64,000 nt of DNA from Algicella marina. GTDB lineage: Bacteria > Pseudomonadota > Alphaproteobacteria > Rhodobacterales > Rhodobacteraceae. The position numbers and the translations under genes are program-made. The notes under the pieces are model-generated. The model saw nothing but the letters and a program-made list of their open reading frames with translations, did not search any database and had not been told where the DNA came from. How positions within the stretch are numbered: the stretch's first letter is position 1; every line of letters begins with the position of its first letter. The stretch spans positions 3,394,501-3,458,500 of the forward strand of contig NZ_CP046620.1 in the NCBI RefSeq assembly GCF_009931615.1, written 5' to 3'. Shown one piece after another: positions 7,521-18,933 of the stretch.

Positions 7521-9571
7521 TGGCCCTCCAGGCTGTTGCCGTCAGTATTGCGGATCCGTTCATGCAGGCGGCCGGCGACACGCAGGCGGGCTCCGCCGTC
7601 ACGGTCGAATTCCGTCAGGTCCAGCGTCGCTTCGGAGCGGCTCTCGAACGGCAGACCCCAGCGGAGAGGCATAGTGATGAGGACGCCCTTGGCGTAGCTA
7701 CCCTCGCCGAACTCGGAAGGGGTGACCTCTGTGCGGGTAACGTAGCCAGAAACTTCCCAGCCGTTGGCGAAGCGGCGGGAAAGCGTCGCGGTGGCACCCC
7801 AGTCGCCGGCGAGATAGCGGCCAACATCAAGCTGCGCCTCCAGACCGTAGAAGCCTGTATCCCAGTAGATCGAGCCGTGACCGGTGACGACGTCGTAATC
7901 CTCCAGGGCGAAGCCATCATCCCAGGCGCGCTGCTGTACATAGTTGATTTCGCCGCCAACCGCGAAGTCGGAATTGGTCGGCGCCCAGAGGAGTTCGGTG
8001 GAGATGCCAGCGAACATCCGTTCGAGATAGCCGGCGGAGACGCGGCCATAAAGCTCGGGCGCGGGTTTGAAGACGTAATCCGCCGTCAGCCTGTCCAGTT
8101 CGAAATCGTGGCCGGAGAAATAGAGATCTGAATCGGATCGAACATGCGGCAATGAACTGGTGGAGGTGGAAACGGATTCCTGATCCGAGCCGATGGCGAA
8201 GCGGGACACCTCGGTGGAAAAGGATAGGCCGCGCGTCGCCTGAAACTTGCCACGGAAGACAAGCTGAAAATCCGGTTCGACGCCGCTGTCGGGATCGAAC
8301 AGGCTGAAGGGAATGCGCGGATTGAGCGACCAGGAAAAGCGGTTGTCGATGGGGCGGCGGTAAACCATGTCACCCTCGAGGCTGGACCGGGCGTCGAGCA
8401 GTTTCGTCGTCTGCCAGCTTTTCAGCCCGGCATCGGGTGTGTCCACCTGCGCTTCCATGTCTGACCGCCGGATTTCGGCGGTGGTGGTGGGCAGGCCGCT
8501 TTCGATCGTAGTGATGCGGAACGTCTCCACCGAGGCGGGCATGGCCGTGGAAAGGATGCGGGCCGTGCGGCCGATGGCCTTCGGCGTGCGCTGGATCGCG
8601 GTATTGGAAATATAAAGTTCCGCGGTATCGCCGCTGAGTCTGGCTTCCTCGATGACGATGCCCTCGGCAGCCAGCACTTCTGACAGGGCCCTGACCAACG
8701 TGTCGCGATTTTCGACCTTCTGCGCCCAGCCGGTGCCACGATTGGCATCCGCCGCGCGGGCCAGAACCGGTGCCGGCCCGGTGCCGAGATCCTGCGGTGC
8801 CAGCGGTCGGTTGGGGTTGGCGGAGAAGGTAAGCTGGAAACCTGCCTTCTCGCCGTACATGTAGTAGCCGGACAGCGCGACAGATCGGTTGGGTTGATAG
8901 GTGATGCCGAAGTTCACGGGCACCTCCCGCTCAAATCCGGAGTTTGCCGTTTCCGCATCATAGGCATCCGGCACATATTCGGCCGTCAGCGTCAGGCCGT
9001 CCACGGGGGTGGCCCATTCGATGCCGGCGAACGGGGCGAAATCGCCCTGGAAATAGCTGTCAAACTGAAGTTGGCCGGAAACATCCGTCGGGTTGCGTTC
9101 CCCGATGCCGTCCACGCCGTTGTCGGAGCCGAGACGCCCCCAGCCGATACCACCGGTGAGCTTGAGGCCCGGCAGCACTTCCTTGGTGGCGGCAATATAC
9201 TCGGCACCGTAGACGCCGCCGCCGAAGATGTCGCGCATGCCGATGGCCACTCCGGGTCGCCAATCGCCTTCCTCCAGCAGTTGGACCCGCAAGTCGAAGC
9301 TGCGGAAATTTTCCGAAGAGCCGTCGGCGTAAAAATCGTCGATGGTGGCGAAACGGATGGAGCCGTTGACGCGCGGCAGGATCTGGAAGTTGATGGAAGT
9401 GCGTTTCGAGTTGGCGAACTGGCCGTAGGTGACGGCAAGCTCTCCGTCCGGCGCCATTTCCGCGCTGGGCAGATCGATCAGGCCAGGATTACCGTAGAGG
9501 TTATACGTGGGGCCTTCGGCCAAGGCCGCGAAGGGCATGGCCGAGATCAACAGAGCACCGATTACCCGCAC
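7499..9571 (-). CDS. yjbH: YjbH-family outer-membrane exopolysaccharide protein
   Basis: A 690-residue protein with a signal peptide (hydrophobic core IGALLISAMPFAALA, cleavage after Ala18) followed by the YjbH opening (YNLYGNPGLIDLPSAEMAPDGE). Long alternating polar and aromatic strands to the C-terminal ...FWQ fit an outer-membrane beta-barrel. YjbH/GfcD proteins are thought to take part in polysaccharide secretion. The GTG at 9571 is preferred over an ATG at 9631 because it directly precedes the signal peptide and has GAGGTGG just upstream. It overlaps yjbF by 22 bases and lies 62 bases after an SDR gene on the same strand. Confidence 0.88.
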   Translation of the reverse strand: MRVIGALLISAMPFAALAEGPTYNLYGNPGLIDLPSAEMAPDGELAVTYGQFANSKRTSINFQILPRVNGSIRFATIDDFYADGSSENFRSFDLRVQLLEEGDWRPGVAIGMRDIFGGGVYGAEYIAATKEVLPGLKLTGGIGWGRLGSDNGVDGIGERNPTDVSGQLQFDSYFQGDFAPFAGIEWATPVDGLTLTAEYVPDAYDAETANSGFEREVPVNFGITYQPNRSVALSGYYMYGEKAGFQLTFSANPNRPLAPQDLGTGPAPVLARAADANRGTGWAQKVENRDTLVRALSEVLAAEGIVIEEARLSGDTAELYISNTAIQRTPKAIGRTARILSTAMPASVETFRITTIESGLPTTTAEIRRSDMEAQVDTPDAGLKSWQTTKLLDARSSLEGDMVYRRPIDNRFSWSLNPRIPFSLFDPDSGVEPDFQLVFRGKFQATRGLSFSTEVSRFAIGSDQESVSTSTSSLPHVRSDSDLYFSGHDFELDRLTADYVFKPAPELYGRVSAGYLERMFAGISTELLWAPTNSDFAVGGEINYVQQRAWDDGFALEDYDVVTGHGSIYWDTGFYGLEAQLDVGRYLAGDWGATATLSRRFANGWEVSGYVTRTEVTPSEFGEGSYAKGVLITMPLRWGLPFESRSEATLDLTEFDRDGGARLRVAGRLHERIRNTDGNSLEGQWGAFWQ

Positions 9572-9633
9572 TGAACCACCTCTTTTCGTTTTCTCTCGCT
9601 GGCAATCCCACAAAACGCGGGCCTGTGGCAAGG

Positions 9634-10512
9634 TTATGGTGCGTTTTCACCTCTTTCTGCTGCGAGTATGGCACGCAGGCCGCTGTGATAATCCGGGTAG
9701 CGGAGGGTAACGCCAAGATCCTGCTTGATCCTGCTATTCCGCACCCGCTTGTTGTCGGCGTAGAAGCTGCGGGCCATGGGCCGCAGCTTCGCATCCTCGA
9801 ACGGGATGTCCGGCGGGACGGGCAGGCCGAGCAGGTTTGCCGCCTCTTCGATCACGTCCTGTGGCGGCGCGGGCTTGTCATCCGCGACATTGTAGGCTGT
9901 GCCGGGAGTGGGCCGCGCGAAGCTGGCTTCGAGTATCTGCACTATATCCTCGACGTGAATGCGGCTGAACACCTGATCTGGCTTGACGATGCGCCGTGCG
10001 GTGCCGTCGCGCATCTTGTCGAGGGCGGATCGGCCGGGGCCGTAAATGCCAGCGAGACGGAAAATGTGCACCGGCAATCCGTACCGATGCCACAGCTCCA
10101 TCCATGCCGCGTTCTGATTAGCGCGCAGGCCGCTGCGGTGAATGCTGGGCACCAGTGGCGTATCCTCGTCCACCCAACCGCCGCCGTGGTCGCCGTAGAC
10201 GCCGGTGGTAGACAGGAGCCCGAGCCATCGGAGATCGGGTATCGCGCCGATATTGTCGGCCAGTAGTTCGAACGCCGGGTCGCCCTCGTCCCTTGGCGGG
10301 ACGGAAGAAACAATATGGGTTGCCGTGGCGAGTGCCGGAGCCAGATCCCCCCCCGGCCAGATCACGGCCTCGGCGCCGGAGGCGGTTACCGAGTGGCGCT
10401 TGTCCTCGCTGCGGGTGGTGCCGGTCACACGCCATCCCTGCGCCAGCAGCGATTTCGCCAGCGCCGTGGCGGTAAAGCCGAAGCCGAGGGCCAGAAGATG
10501 AGGTTGTGCCAT
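9634..10512 (-). CDS. SDR-family NAD-dependent epimerase/dehydratase-like protein
   Basis: A 292-residue extended short-chain dehydrogenase with an N-terminal nucleotide-binding turn (LALGFGFTATALAKSL, a variant GxGxxA). STTGVYGDHGGGWVDEDTP holds the family Ser-Thr and Tyr region, and RLAGIYGPGRS follows as in YeeZ-type and nucleoside-diphosphate-sugar epimerases. The canonical YxxxK is not obvious: the Tyr of GVYGDHG is in place but the following Lys is absent, as in many YeeZ-like proteins. Substrate unknown. It is divergent from the gene at 10568 across a 55-base shared promoter gap and is followed by yjbH, so may belong to a polysaccharide-related operon. Confidence 0.82.
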   Translation of the reverse strand: MAQPHLLALGFGFTATALAKSLLAQGWRVTGTTRSEDKRHSVTASGAEAVIWPGGDLAPALATATHIVSSVPPRDEGDPAFELLADNIGAIPDLRWLGLLSTTGVYGDHGGGWVDEDTPLVPSIHRSGLRANQNAAWMELWHRYGLPVHIFRLAGIYGPGRSALDKMRDGTARRIVKPDQVFSRIHVEDIVQILEASFARPTPGTAYNVADDKPAPPQDVIEEAANLLGLPVPPDIPFEDAKLRPMARSFYADNKRVRNSRIKQDLGVTLRYPDYHSGLRAILAAERGENAP

Positions 10513-10567
10513 TTGTACCTGCCGCGATAGTCTCGTTTTTTCGGAAGACTAGAGGGATTGGACGCGG

Positions 10568-11383
10568 ATGCGAAGCCTGACTGTGATGGTGGTGGTGATG
10601 CTGGCTACCGTCGCGCATGCGGACATACGGACATTGGCGGAATGCCGGTCGGCGGTGTCCGAAGATGCAGCGGCGGTGCGGGAGGAGGCGGCCCGGTGGA
10701 TCACACTGGGCGGCGGTGCGGAGGCGCGGCTGTGTGAAATTGCGGCGCTGGAGGCATTGGGGGCGCAGAGGGTGGCGGCGACGAAGCTGACAGAACTGGC
10801 GCAGGACCGGGGCACGGCGATTTCCACGGAGGCGCGGGCAGTGATGTTTGCCGATGCCGGGCGGATGTGGCTGAACCAGGGTCAGCTTGTGCTTGCTCGA
10901 AAGACACTGGAGGCGAGTGCGGCGCTAGCCCCGGAGGGTGCGGAGCACCTCGCGCCGCTTGCGGAACTGGAGATGGAAGAGGAAAACTGGGAGGCAGCAG
11001 AGGCCGCGCTGACCCGGCTGCTCGCCGTCGGGCCGGAGAACAACCGCTATTTTTTGCGTGCTATAGCGCGTCGACAGGCCGGTTTGCTGGAAGGGGCGCT
11101 GGAGGATCTGGCAGAAATACCGGAGACGGAGAAGGTCCGGCTCGAGCGCGCCCTCATCTGGGCCGCGCAGGGCAAGGCGGAGGCAGCGCAGGTGCTGGCC
11201 CTGTCTCTGGCCTCGGAAACCGATGACCACGATATACGGGCTGCGGCGCGGGAACTGCTGGCTGCTCGTGCCTTGGTGGACGCTCCTGCCGGGCTGGAGG
11301 CGGCGGACCGTCCGGTGTTGCGTGATGAGAGCGTGGACGCTGCGGCCCCGGAAAGCGGGCCAAGCCCGATGCCGCGGCCCTGA
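10568..11383 (+). CDS. Exported TPR-like repeat protein
   Basis: A 271-residue protein with a signal peptide (VMVVVMLATVAHA, cleavage near residue 18). The mature protein is almost all Ala- and Leu-rich helices with TPR-like spacing: AEARAVMFADAGRMWLNQGQ, LARKTLEASAALAP, then EENWEAAEAALTRLLAVGP. Acidic, disordered tail rich in Pro and Ala. It is probably a periplasmic scaffold protein. It diverges from the SDR gene and converges on the serine hydrolase with only six bases between stops. Confidence 0.72.
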   Translation: MRSLTVMVVVMLATVAHADIRTLAECRSAVSEDAAAVREEAARWITLGGGAEARLCEIAALEALGAQRVAATKLTELAQDRGTAISTEARAVMFADAGRMWLNQGQLVLARKTLEASAALAPEGAEHLAPLAELEMEEENWEAAEAALTRLLAVGPENNRYFLRAIARRQAGLLEGALEDLAEIPETEKVRLERALIWAAQGKAEAAQVLALSLASETDDHDIRAAARELLAARALVDAPAGLEAADRPVLRDESVDAAAPESGPSPMPRP

Positions 11384-11389
11384 ACAGCC

Positions 11390-12442
11390 TCAGGCGCGGG
11401 AAATGGCGGGCAAAATCTTTTCGGACAGCAGGCGGTTCAGTACACCGCCGTGACCGTTGCTGCGGGCCGGCAGGTTCGCATCTGACGTCATGACGACGAC
11501 GGTATCGCGCTGCGGGATGACATAGATCATCTGGCCGCCGTAGCCGCGGGCATAGAAAACGCGCACGCCTGACATCAGCGTCTGGAACCAGCCATAGCCG
11601 TACTGGTGCCCGGAGTAGGGAGAGCGGGCGCGCGGTGTCCAGGCCGCCCGGAGCATATCCTCGCTGATGATGCGGGTGCCATTGTGTACGCCACCCGCCA
11701 GCGCCATCTCACCGAAACGGCGCATGCCGTTTGGACTGATGGCCATGTTGTTGCCGCCCATGTAGATGCCCTGCGGGTCACGTGTCCACGGCGGCATCTC
11801 CGCCTCCAGCGGGTCGCCGAGCCAGGATTGTGCCAGTTCGTGGGTGCTGCGGCCCGTCACGTTGGTAAGGATCGCGGACAACAGGTGATAGTCACCCGTC
11901 GAATAGTTCATTTCCGTGCCCGGCGCGGCGGTAGCCGGACCTGTCAGCACATACTCGACCCAGTTGGGAGAGTTCACCCAGGCGCCGTATTCCGGGCCGG
12001 AGGTTCGGGCGAGACCGCTGCGCATGGACAGCAGGTGATCGACGGTAATGTTTTCCACCCAGGGCTTGAGGCCGCTCTTCGGGGCGAAATCGCCGAGCAG
12101 CGGCAGGATCGGTTCGGACACGCTGGCGATGATGCCGCGGTCGATCGCGATAAGTACAAGGGTTGCGAGCAGGGTCTTGGAGACGGATTTGACGTTGACC
12201 GGCGTGTTCAGGCCGGGGCCGCGATAGGCGGCGGCCAGATGAATCTCCGACTTGACGGAAATGCTGAGGCTGTTGAGTTGCTGGATATCGGCGGCAAAAC
12301 TGTCGGCGTCGGACAGACGCGCCCTGTCCACCCACTGCGTGGCAGCCTTTTGCGGAGCGTAGGGAAGAAGAACGGATCCGGCCAGGCCGCCTACCAGCAC
12401 CCTGCGGCCTATCTTCGTTTTTTCCACCTTACACCGTAACAC
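11390..12442 (-). CDS. Beta-lactamase-family serine hydrolase
   Basis: A 350-residue protein of the class C beta-lactamase/esterase fold. It has the SxxK nucleophile motif (S86-V-S-K89), the typical DHLLSMRSGL segment after it, and YST at 180-182 as the second catalytic Tyr motif. The N-terminus contains GRRVLVGGLAGSVLL, which looks like a twin-arginine or ordinary export signal, so it probably acts in the periplasm. Members include esterases and D-alanyl-peptidases; substrate cannot be told. A GTG at 12427 is an alternative start. Opposite strand to the TPR-like gene. Confidence 0.85.
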   Translation of the reverse strand: MLRCKVEKTKIGRRVLVGGLAGSVLLPYAPQKAATQWVDRARLSDADSFAADIQQLNSLSISVKSEIHLAAAYRGPGLNTPVNVKSVSKTLLATLVLIAIDRGIIASVSEPILPLLGDFAPKSGLKPWVENITVDHLLSMRSGLARTSGPEYGAWVNSPNWVEYVLTGPATAAPGTEMNYSTGDYHLLSAILTNVTGRSTHELAQSWLGDPLEAEMPPWTRDPQGIYMGGNNMAISPNGMRRFGEMALAGGVHNGTRIISEDMLRAAWTPRARSPYSGHQYGYGWFQTLMSGVRVFYARGYGGQMIYVIPQRDTVVVMTSDANLPARSNGHGGVLNRLLSEKILPAISRA

Positions 12443-12986
12443 TGGCTACCCCACCATTTGCACTGAACATCAAAGTTTCATTCCGATATTTTGGCCGTAG
12501 AACGGGCCGCGGAAACCATCTTTGCATCCAGTCGATGTTTGTCACACCGATTCTTGCATCAAAGGTAAATTCACCAAGATAATTTGGCGAAAATGCGCCC
12601 TGACAATCCAATATCATAATAGCAGACGGTTTTTTAGACCTGTGACGCAACGTAAGGTTGTCCCGTAGCTGCGTGTGGCTCCCGAATGGCGAGTTTCGAT
12701 TCGCCGGAGGGGCTTGGGTTCGGGTCATACGGAAGGCATTGAAATCTGTACTCTTTTGCACACTGTAATATTGATGGTGTGCCAAGTCGGCCAAAAGCGG
12801 TTCAAAGGCCTTCAAATAAGCGAGAATCACTTCAACCGAGACTATTTTCCTAGCGATGCGGCATTATTCTCGGTTGTTAACTTCCCTCTCGCGTTGGACA
12901 AATTGGCCGGTTAATAATCCATGAAGCCTTTTTGGTGCCTTGGGGGGCATCGAAACAACAACACAGACCGGAGGAGCCTTCACAAG
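12443..12986. other. Intergenic region upstream of pntAB
   Basis: About 540 bases without a supported gene, between the starts of the divergent serine hydrolase and pntA. It is visibly richer in A+T than its neighbours. A 133-codon minus-strand frame spans much of it but has no recognisable protein features, overlaps the hydrolase start, and has atypical composition, so it is left out. The stretch probably holds the two divergent promoters. The only clear element is GGAGGAG at 12970-12976, the pntA ribosome site. Confidence 0.5.
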
Positions 12987-14558
12987 ATGAAGATTGGCGC
13001 GCCCAAAGAACTTTTCGAGAGCGAAGCGCGGGTTGCGCTGACGCCGCAGAGTGCGGAGCAACTGAAGAAACTCGGCTATGATTGCGTGGTGGAAAGCGGT
13101 GCGGGCGCGCTGGCGCGGTTCACGGACGACGCCTATCGCGAGGCCGGCGTAGAGGTGGTCGACAGTGCGGAGGCGCTCTATGCCGCTGCCGATATCGTGC
13201 TCAAGGTACGCGCACCGGAAGGGGAAGAACTGGACCGCCTGCGTGAGGGCCATATCCTGATCTCCTTCATTTGGCCGGCCCAGAACGAGGCCCTGCTGGA
13301 GACGCTGAAGGCCAAGGGCGTCACGACCATCGCCATGGATATGGTGCCGCGTATCAGCCGCGCCCAGAAGATGGACGCTCTGTCCTCGATGGCCAACATC
13401 GCCGGCTATCGGTCCGTCATCGAAGCCGGGAACAATTTCGGCCGCTTCTTCACCGGGCAGGTGACGGCGGCAGGCAAGGTGCCGCCGGCGAAGGTGCTGG
13501 TCGTCGGTGCTGGCGTCGCCGGTCTGGCGGCCATCGGTACAGCCACATCGCTCGGCGCGATCACGCTGGCCTTCGACGTGCGGCCCGAAGTGGCCGAGCA
13601 GATCGAGAGCATGGGTGCGGAGTTCGTTTATCTCGACTTCGACGAGGAACAGCAGGATGGCGCGGCCACCGGTGGCTATGCCGCACCCTCCAGCCCCGAG
13701 TTCCGCGAAAAGCAGCTCGAGAAGTTCCGTGAACTGGCCCCCGATATCGACATCGTCATCACCACCGCGCTGATTCCGGGCCGGCCGGCGCCGAAACTGT
13801 GGACCGAGGACATGGTGCTGGCGATGAAGCCCGGTTCCGTGATCGTCGATCTGGCGGCGGAGCGAGGCGGCAACTGCGACCTGACAATCCCCGACGAAAA
13901 GATCACCACGGAGCATGGTGTGACAATTGTCGGCTATACCGACTTCCCCAGCCGTATGGCGACACAATCCTCGACGCTGTATGCCACCAACCTTCGCCAC
14001 ATGCTGACAGACCTGACGCCCGACAAGGATGGCGTGCCAAACGTCAACATGGAGGATGACGTCATCCGTGGCGCGACCGTGACACATGAGAAGGAAGTGA
14101 CGTTCCCGCCGCCGCCCCCGAAGGTGGCCGCGATTGCCAAGCAACCGGCCAAGAAGGTGGTGGAGAAGACACCGGCAGAGAAGGCTGCGGACGAAGTGGC
14201 AGCATTCAAGGCGCAGACCAGACAGCAGGTAACGCTACTGGCTGTAGGAGCGGTTCTGATGCTGGCAGTGGGCGCCGTCGCGCCCGCGAGCTTCATGCAG
14301 CACTTCATCGTTTTCGTGCTGGCGGTCTTCGTCGGCTTCCAGGTCATCTGGGGTGTCGCGCATTCGCTGCACACGCCGCTGATGGCCGTGACGAACGCGA
14401 TCTCGTCGATCATCATTCTCGGCGCGCTCATGCAGATCGGTTCCGGCTCGTTCCTCGTGATCCTGCTGGCCGCAATTTCCGTCTTCATGGCGGGCATAAA
14501 CATATTCGGCGGTTTCATGGTTACACGGCGCATGCTCGCCATGTTCCAGAAGTCGTAA
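12987..14558 (+). CDS. pntA: NAD(P) transhydrogenase subunit alpha
   Basis: A 523-residue protein that, with PntB, couples hydride transfer from NADH to NADP+ with inward proton movement across the inner membrane, supplying NADPH. Residues 1-380 are the soluble NAD-binding dI domain: MKIGAPKE opening, KMDALSSMANIAGYR, then the Rossmann turn GAGVAG at 174-179. After a Pro/Lys-rich linker there are four C-terminal membrane helices (about 410-510), ending GFMVTRRMLAMFQKS. In some alphaproteobacteria this subunit is split into two genes; here it is fused as in E. coli. Start 12987 follows GGAGGAG; the upstream in-frame ATG adds no family sequence. pntB starts 15 bases downstream. Confidence 0.96.
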   Translation: MKIGAPKELFESEARVALTPQSAEQLKKLGYDCVVESGAGALARFTDDAYREAGVEVVDSAEALYAAADIVLKVRAPEGEELDRLREGHILISFIWPAQNEALLETLKAKGVTTIAMDMVPRISRAQKMDALSSMANIAGYRSVIEAGNNFGRFFTGQVTAAGKVPPAKVLVVGAGVAGLAAIGTATSLGAITLAFDVRPEVAEQIESMGAEFVYLDFDEEQQDGAATGGYAAPSSPEFREKQLEKFRELAPDIDIVITTALIPGRPAPKLWTEDMVLAMKPGSVIVDLAAERGGNCDLTIPDEKITTEHGVTIVGYTDFPSRMATQSSTLYATNLRHMLTDLTPDKDGVPNVNMEDDVIRGATVTHEKEVTFPPPPPKVAAIAKQPAKKVVEKTPAEKAADEVAAFKAQTRQQVTLLAVGAVLMLAVGAVAPASFMQHFIVFVLAVFVGFQVIWGVAHSLHTPLMAVTNAISSIIILGALMQIGSGSFLVILLAAISVFMAGINIFGGFMVTRRMLAMFQKS

Positions 14559-14573
14559 GGGGGAGCAGGTATA

Positions 14574-16007
14574 ATGGACTTCGGATTCACCACGGCGGCC
14601 TATGTGGTCGCGGCTGTTCTCTTCATCCTCTCGCTCGGCGGCCTTTCGGGGCAGGAGAGCGCAAAACGGGCCGTCTGGTACGGTATCGCGGGCATGGCGC
14701 TGGCGGTTGTCGCCACTCTGATCGGGCCGGGCTCCGGCCTATGGCTCTTGTCGATCATCCTCGTCGCCTGCGGCGGCGTGATCGGCATGTTCCTCGCCAA
14801 GCGCGTGCAGATGACGCAGATGCCCGAGCTTGTGGCGGCAATGCACAGCCTTGTCGGTCTCGCAGCGGTGTTCGTCGGTTACAACGCCCATTTCGAGCTC
14901 GGCCGCGTACTGGCCATGGACGAAACGGCGCGGGAGGGGCTGAAAGGTTTCGCGGCCATTCTCGCCCATAAATCCTCCGTCGAGGTCAACATCCTGCGGG
15001 TCGAGCTTTTCCTTGGCGTCTTCATTGGGGCCATCACCTTCACCGGCTCGGTGATCGCCTATGGCAAGCTGGCGGGCAAGGTGAACTCCGCCGCCACCAA
15101 GCTGCCCGGCGGGCACATGCTGAACGCGGCTGCGGCTGCGATCTCTGTTCTCTGCCTGTTGTGGTACTTCGGCTCCGGCGGTTTCTTCCCGCTGTTCCTG
15201 ATGACGCTGGCGGCGCTATTCATCGGCTATCACCTGATCATGGGTATCGGCGGGGCAGACATGCCGGTCGTCGTCTCCATGCTCAACTCGTACTCCGGTT
15301 GGGCCGCGGCAGCTATCGGCTTCAGTCTCGGCAACGACCTGCTGATCGTTGTGGGTGCGCTGGTCGGCTCGTCCGGTGCGATCCTGAGCTACATCATGTG
15401 CAAGGCGATGAACCGGCACTTCGTCAGCGTGATCTTGGGTGGCTTCGGCGGCCCGCAGGGTGAGGCGCAGGCCATCGAGGGCGAGCAGATCGCCATCGAC
15501 GCGGACGGTGTGGCGAGCGCGCTCGACGATGCGGATAGCGTAATCATCATTCCGGGCTATGGCATGGCGGTGGCGCAGGCCCAGCAGAACGTGGCCGAAC
15601 TGACGCGGCGCCTGCGGGCCAAGGGCAAGACGGTGCGCTTCGCCATCCACCCGGTCGCGGGCCGCCTGCCCGGGCACATGAACGTGCTGCTGGCCGAGGC
15701 GAAGGTGCCCTACGACATTGTGCTGGAAATGGACGAGATCAATGACGATTTCCCGGATACGGACGTCGCCATCGTCATCGGCTCCAACGACATCGTAAAC
15801 CCGGCCGCGCAGGACGACCCCAACAGCCCCATCGCCGGCATGCCGGTGCTGGAATGCTGGAAGGCCAAGCAGGTGTTCGTGTCCAAGCGCGGTCAGGGCA
15901 CCGGGTACTCGGGCATCGAGAACCCGCTGTTCTTCAAGGAGAACACGCGGATGTTCTACGGCGATGCGAAGGCATCACTTGATACTCTGCTTCAGAAGAT
16001 AAGCTGA
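14574..16007 (+). CDS. pntB: NAD(P) transhydrogenase subunit beta
   Basis: A 477-residue partner of PntA. Residues 1-265 contain about nine membrane helices that form the proton path (for example [20 protein letters not shown]). The C-terminal dIII domain binds NADP(H): [15 protein letters not shown] is the GYGxAVxxAQ nucleotide fingerprint, followed by [18 protein letters not shown] and [20 protein letters not shown] before the ATG is the ribosome site. A strong terminator follows 22 bases after the stop, so pntAB is a two-gene operon. Confidence 0.97.
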   Translation: MDFGFTTAAYVVAAVLFILSLGGLSGQESAKRAVWYGIAGMALAVVATLIGPGSGLWLLSIILVACGGVIGMFLAKRVQMTQMPELVAAMHSLVGLAAVFVGYNAHFELGRVLAMDETAREGLKGFAAILAHKSSVEVNILRVELFLGVFIGAITFTGSVIAYGKLAGKVNSAATKLPGGHMLNAAAAAISVLCLLWYFGSGGFFPLFLMTLAALFIGYHLIMGIGGADMPVVVSMLNSYSGWAAAAIGFSLGNDLLIVVGALVGSSGAILSYIMCKAMNRHFVSVILGGFGGPQGEAQAIEGEQIAIDADGVASALDDADSVIIIPGYGMAVAQAQQNVAELTRRLRAKGKTVRFAIHPVAGRLPGHMNVLLAEAKVPYDIVLEMDEINDDFPDTDVAIVIGSNDIVNPAAQDDPNSPIAGMPVLECWKAKQVFVSKRGQGTGYSGIENPLFFKENTRMFYGDAKASLDTLLQKIS

Positions 16008-16029
16008 GCCGAGGGCCTCTCGACAGAAA

Positions 16030-16060
16030 GGGCGCTCCCACCGGAGCGCTCTTTTTCTTT
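16030..16060 (+). terminator. Intrinsic terminator of pntAB
   Basis: Inverted repeat GCGCTCC (16032-16038) and GGAGCGC (16043-16049) with a four-base loop, followed by CTTTTTCTTT. It sits 22 bases after the pntB stop. Confidence 0.88.
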
Positions 16061-16292
16061 GGCCGCTCGCGCGACTCACCAACATTCTCGAGCATCCACC
16101 AAGCCACGTTCCCGCCCGGGCGCCCAGCCCAGGCCGCGCCCGGCCCTCCTCTCCTTTTTTAAAGGGGGCCAACTCGGGCGAATCGAACCCTCCCATCTTT
16201 CGATTTCCTCCGACACCAACCCGTTTGCGTAATTGTCTGTCTGGGCTAGGTTGAATCTCAACCGTCGGCGAAACGTCACAACGGAACCGCAC

Positions 16293-17609
16293 ATGAATGA
16301 CATCCTGGCCCTGCTTCAATCCTCCTGGGCGGATGCGCTTGCCTTCCTTGAATCCCTTCTCCAGCCGTGGCGGTTCTACCAGATCATCATCCTGATCGTT
16401 CTTGCCGTCGCCTCCACCTTCATCGCCCGCTTCGTCAAGCCACCCATCGAGACCTGGATGCGGGGGCTGGAGGGTATGCGGGCAAGCCAGTTGCGGTTCA
16501 TGCTTGTGATCTTCCGGCGAACGCGCGGCATCATCTTCGCGCTGCTGGCGTGGATGACCTATCTGGTGATGCAGGAAATGACATGGCCCAGCCGGTCATA
16601 CCTGATCGGTATCGCTGCCACGCTGGCAACGGCATGGATCTTCGTGGCCATCAGCACGCGGCTGATCCGGAATGCCGCTATCCGTTCCATCGTCCGCTGG
16701 GGCGCATGGGCCTTCGTGACCGTCCGGGTGCTGGGGATACAGGAGGACGCGGAGGCCGCACTCGACAGCCTGGCGCTGTCGATGGGCGAGACGCGACTGT
16801 CGCTGCTTCTACTGGTTAAGGCCGTGGTGGTGCTGGGCCTGCTGATCGGCATCGCCAATTTCCTCGCCCGCTTTCTTGACCGTCGGCTGGCCGAGAACCA
16901 GGAGATGTCGCCCTCGCTGCGGGTGCTGACGACCAAGCTGACACATGTGATGCTGTTCGCCTTCGCGGTTTTCATCGCCTTGCAGACCATCGGGTTTGAC
17001 CTAACCTCACTGACGGTCCTTTCCGGCGCCGTCGGTCTCGGCCTCGGTTTCGGGTTGCAGAAGGTCGTTTCCAACCTCGTTTCCGGTGTGATCGTGCTGA
17101 TGGACAAATCCATCAAGCCGGGGGATGTGATCAGCCTTGGTGACACGTTTGGATGGGTATCGGAACTGAATGCCCGCTTCGTCGCCGTCATCACCCGCGA
17201 CGGCAAGGAATACCTGATCCCCAACGAGGACCTGATCACCACCCAGGTGGTGAACTGGACGCATTCCTCCAATCTCGTCCGGCTCGATGTCTATTTCGGC
17301 GTCAGCTACGACAGCGATCCGCACCACGTTCGCAAGATCGCGCGGGAGGCGGCGGCGACGGAGAAGCGGGTCGTCGGCAACCCGGCGCCGGTTTGCCACA
17401 TCGTCGGCTTCGGTGACAGCTCGATTGATTTCATCCTGCGCTTCTGGATAGAGGATCCGTCGGCGGGGCTGACCAATGTTCGCGGCAATGTTTATCTGGC
17501 CCTGTGGGACGCTCTGAAGCGAGAGAACATCGACATTCCCTTCCCGCGGCGGGATATTCAGATGCTGCCGCCTGCCGAAGCGGCACCGAAACTGTTCGAG
17601 GGCGACTGA
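16293..17609 (+). CDS. MscS-family mechanosensitive ion channel
   Basis: A 438-residue inner-membrane protein. Several N-terminal membrane helices (about residues 30-50, 75-95, 105-125, 175-200, 225-245) precede the pore helix [21 protein letters not shown], the Gly/Ala-rich signature of MscS. The cytoplasmic beta domain follows: [22 protein letters not shown], then [13 protein letters not shown]. Such channels release solutes on hypo-osmotic shock. The ATG at 16293 is taken because the hydrophobic N-terminus starts directly after it; an in-frame GTG-type start at 16233 would add an Arg-rich leader that looks non-coding. It stands alone between pntAB and metK. Confidence 0.93.
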   Translation: MNDILALLQSSWADALAFLESLLQPWRFYQIIILIVLAVASTFIARFVKPPIETWMRGLEGMRASQLRFMLVIFRRTRGIIFALLAWMTYLVMQEMTWPSRSYLIGIAATLATAWIFVAISTRLIRNAAIRSIVRWGAWAFVTVRVLGIQEDAEAALDSLALSMGETRLSLLLLVKAVVVLGLLIGIANFLARFLDRRLAENQEMSPSLRVLTTKLTHVMLFAFAVFIALQTIGFDLTSLTVLSGAVGLGLGFGLQKVVSNLVSGVIVLMDKSIKPGDVISLGDTFGWVSELNARFVAVITRDGKEYLIPNEDLITTQVVNWTHSSNLVRLDVYFGVSYDSDPHHVRKIAREAAATEKRVVGNPAPVCHIVGFGDSSIDFILRFWIEDPSAGLTNVRGNVYLALWDALKRENIDIPFPRRDIQMLPPAEAAPKLFEGD

Positions 17610-17703
17610 TCCGCGCGGGCTGTTAACCCTTCCTTGCGATCCATCGGCAACACAGTTACCAAACCTCCCAACCGCAAGAAGAAGCCCGGAAGGCACGAAC
17701 AGC

Positions 17704-18882
<1,179 letters not shown>

Positions 18883-18933
18883 CGCGGCATTTCGCGATAG
18901 AAGGGTGCTGCCAAGTGGCATAGGGTCCGCGCC

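Noticed and set aside
12429-12830. 133-codon minus frame in the pntA upstream gap
   Set aside because: No recognisable features, overlaps the hydrolase start, unlike normal codon use.
17610-17703. SAM/SAH riboswitch before metK
   Set aside because: Expected in Roseobacter relatives, but the conserved CGGCTTCCTG-type core followed by a ribosome-site pairing was not seen.
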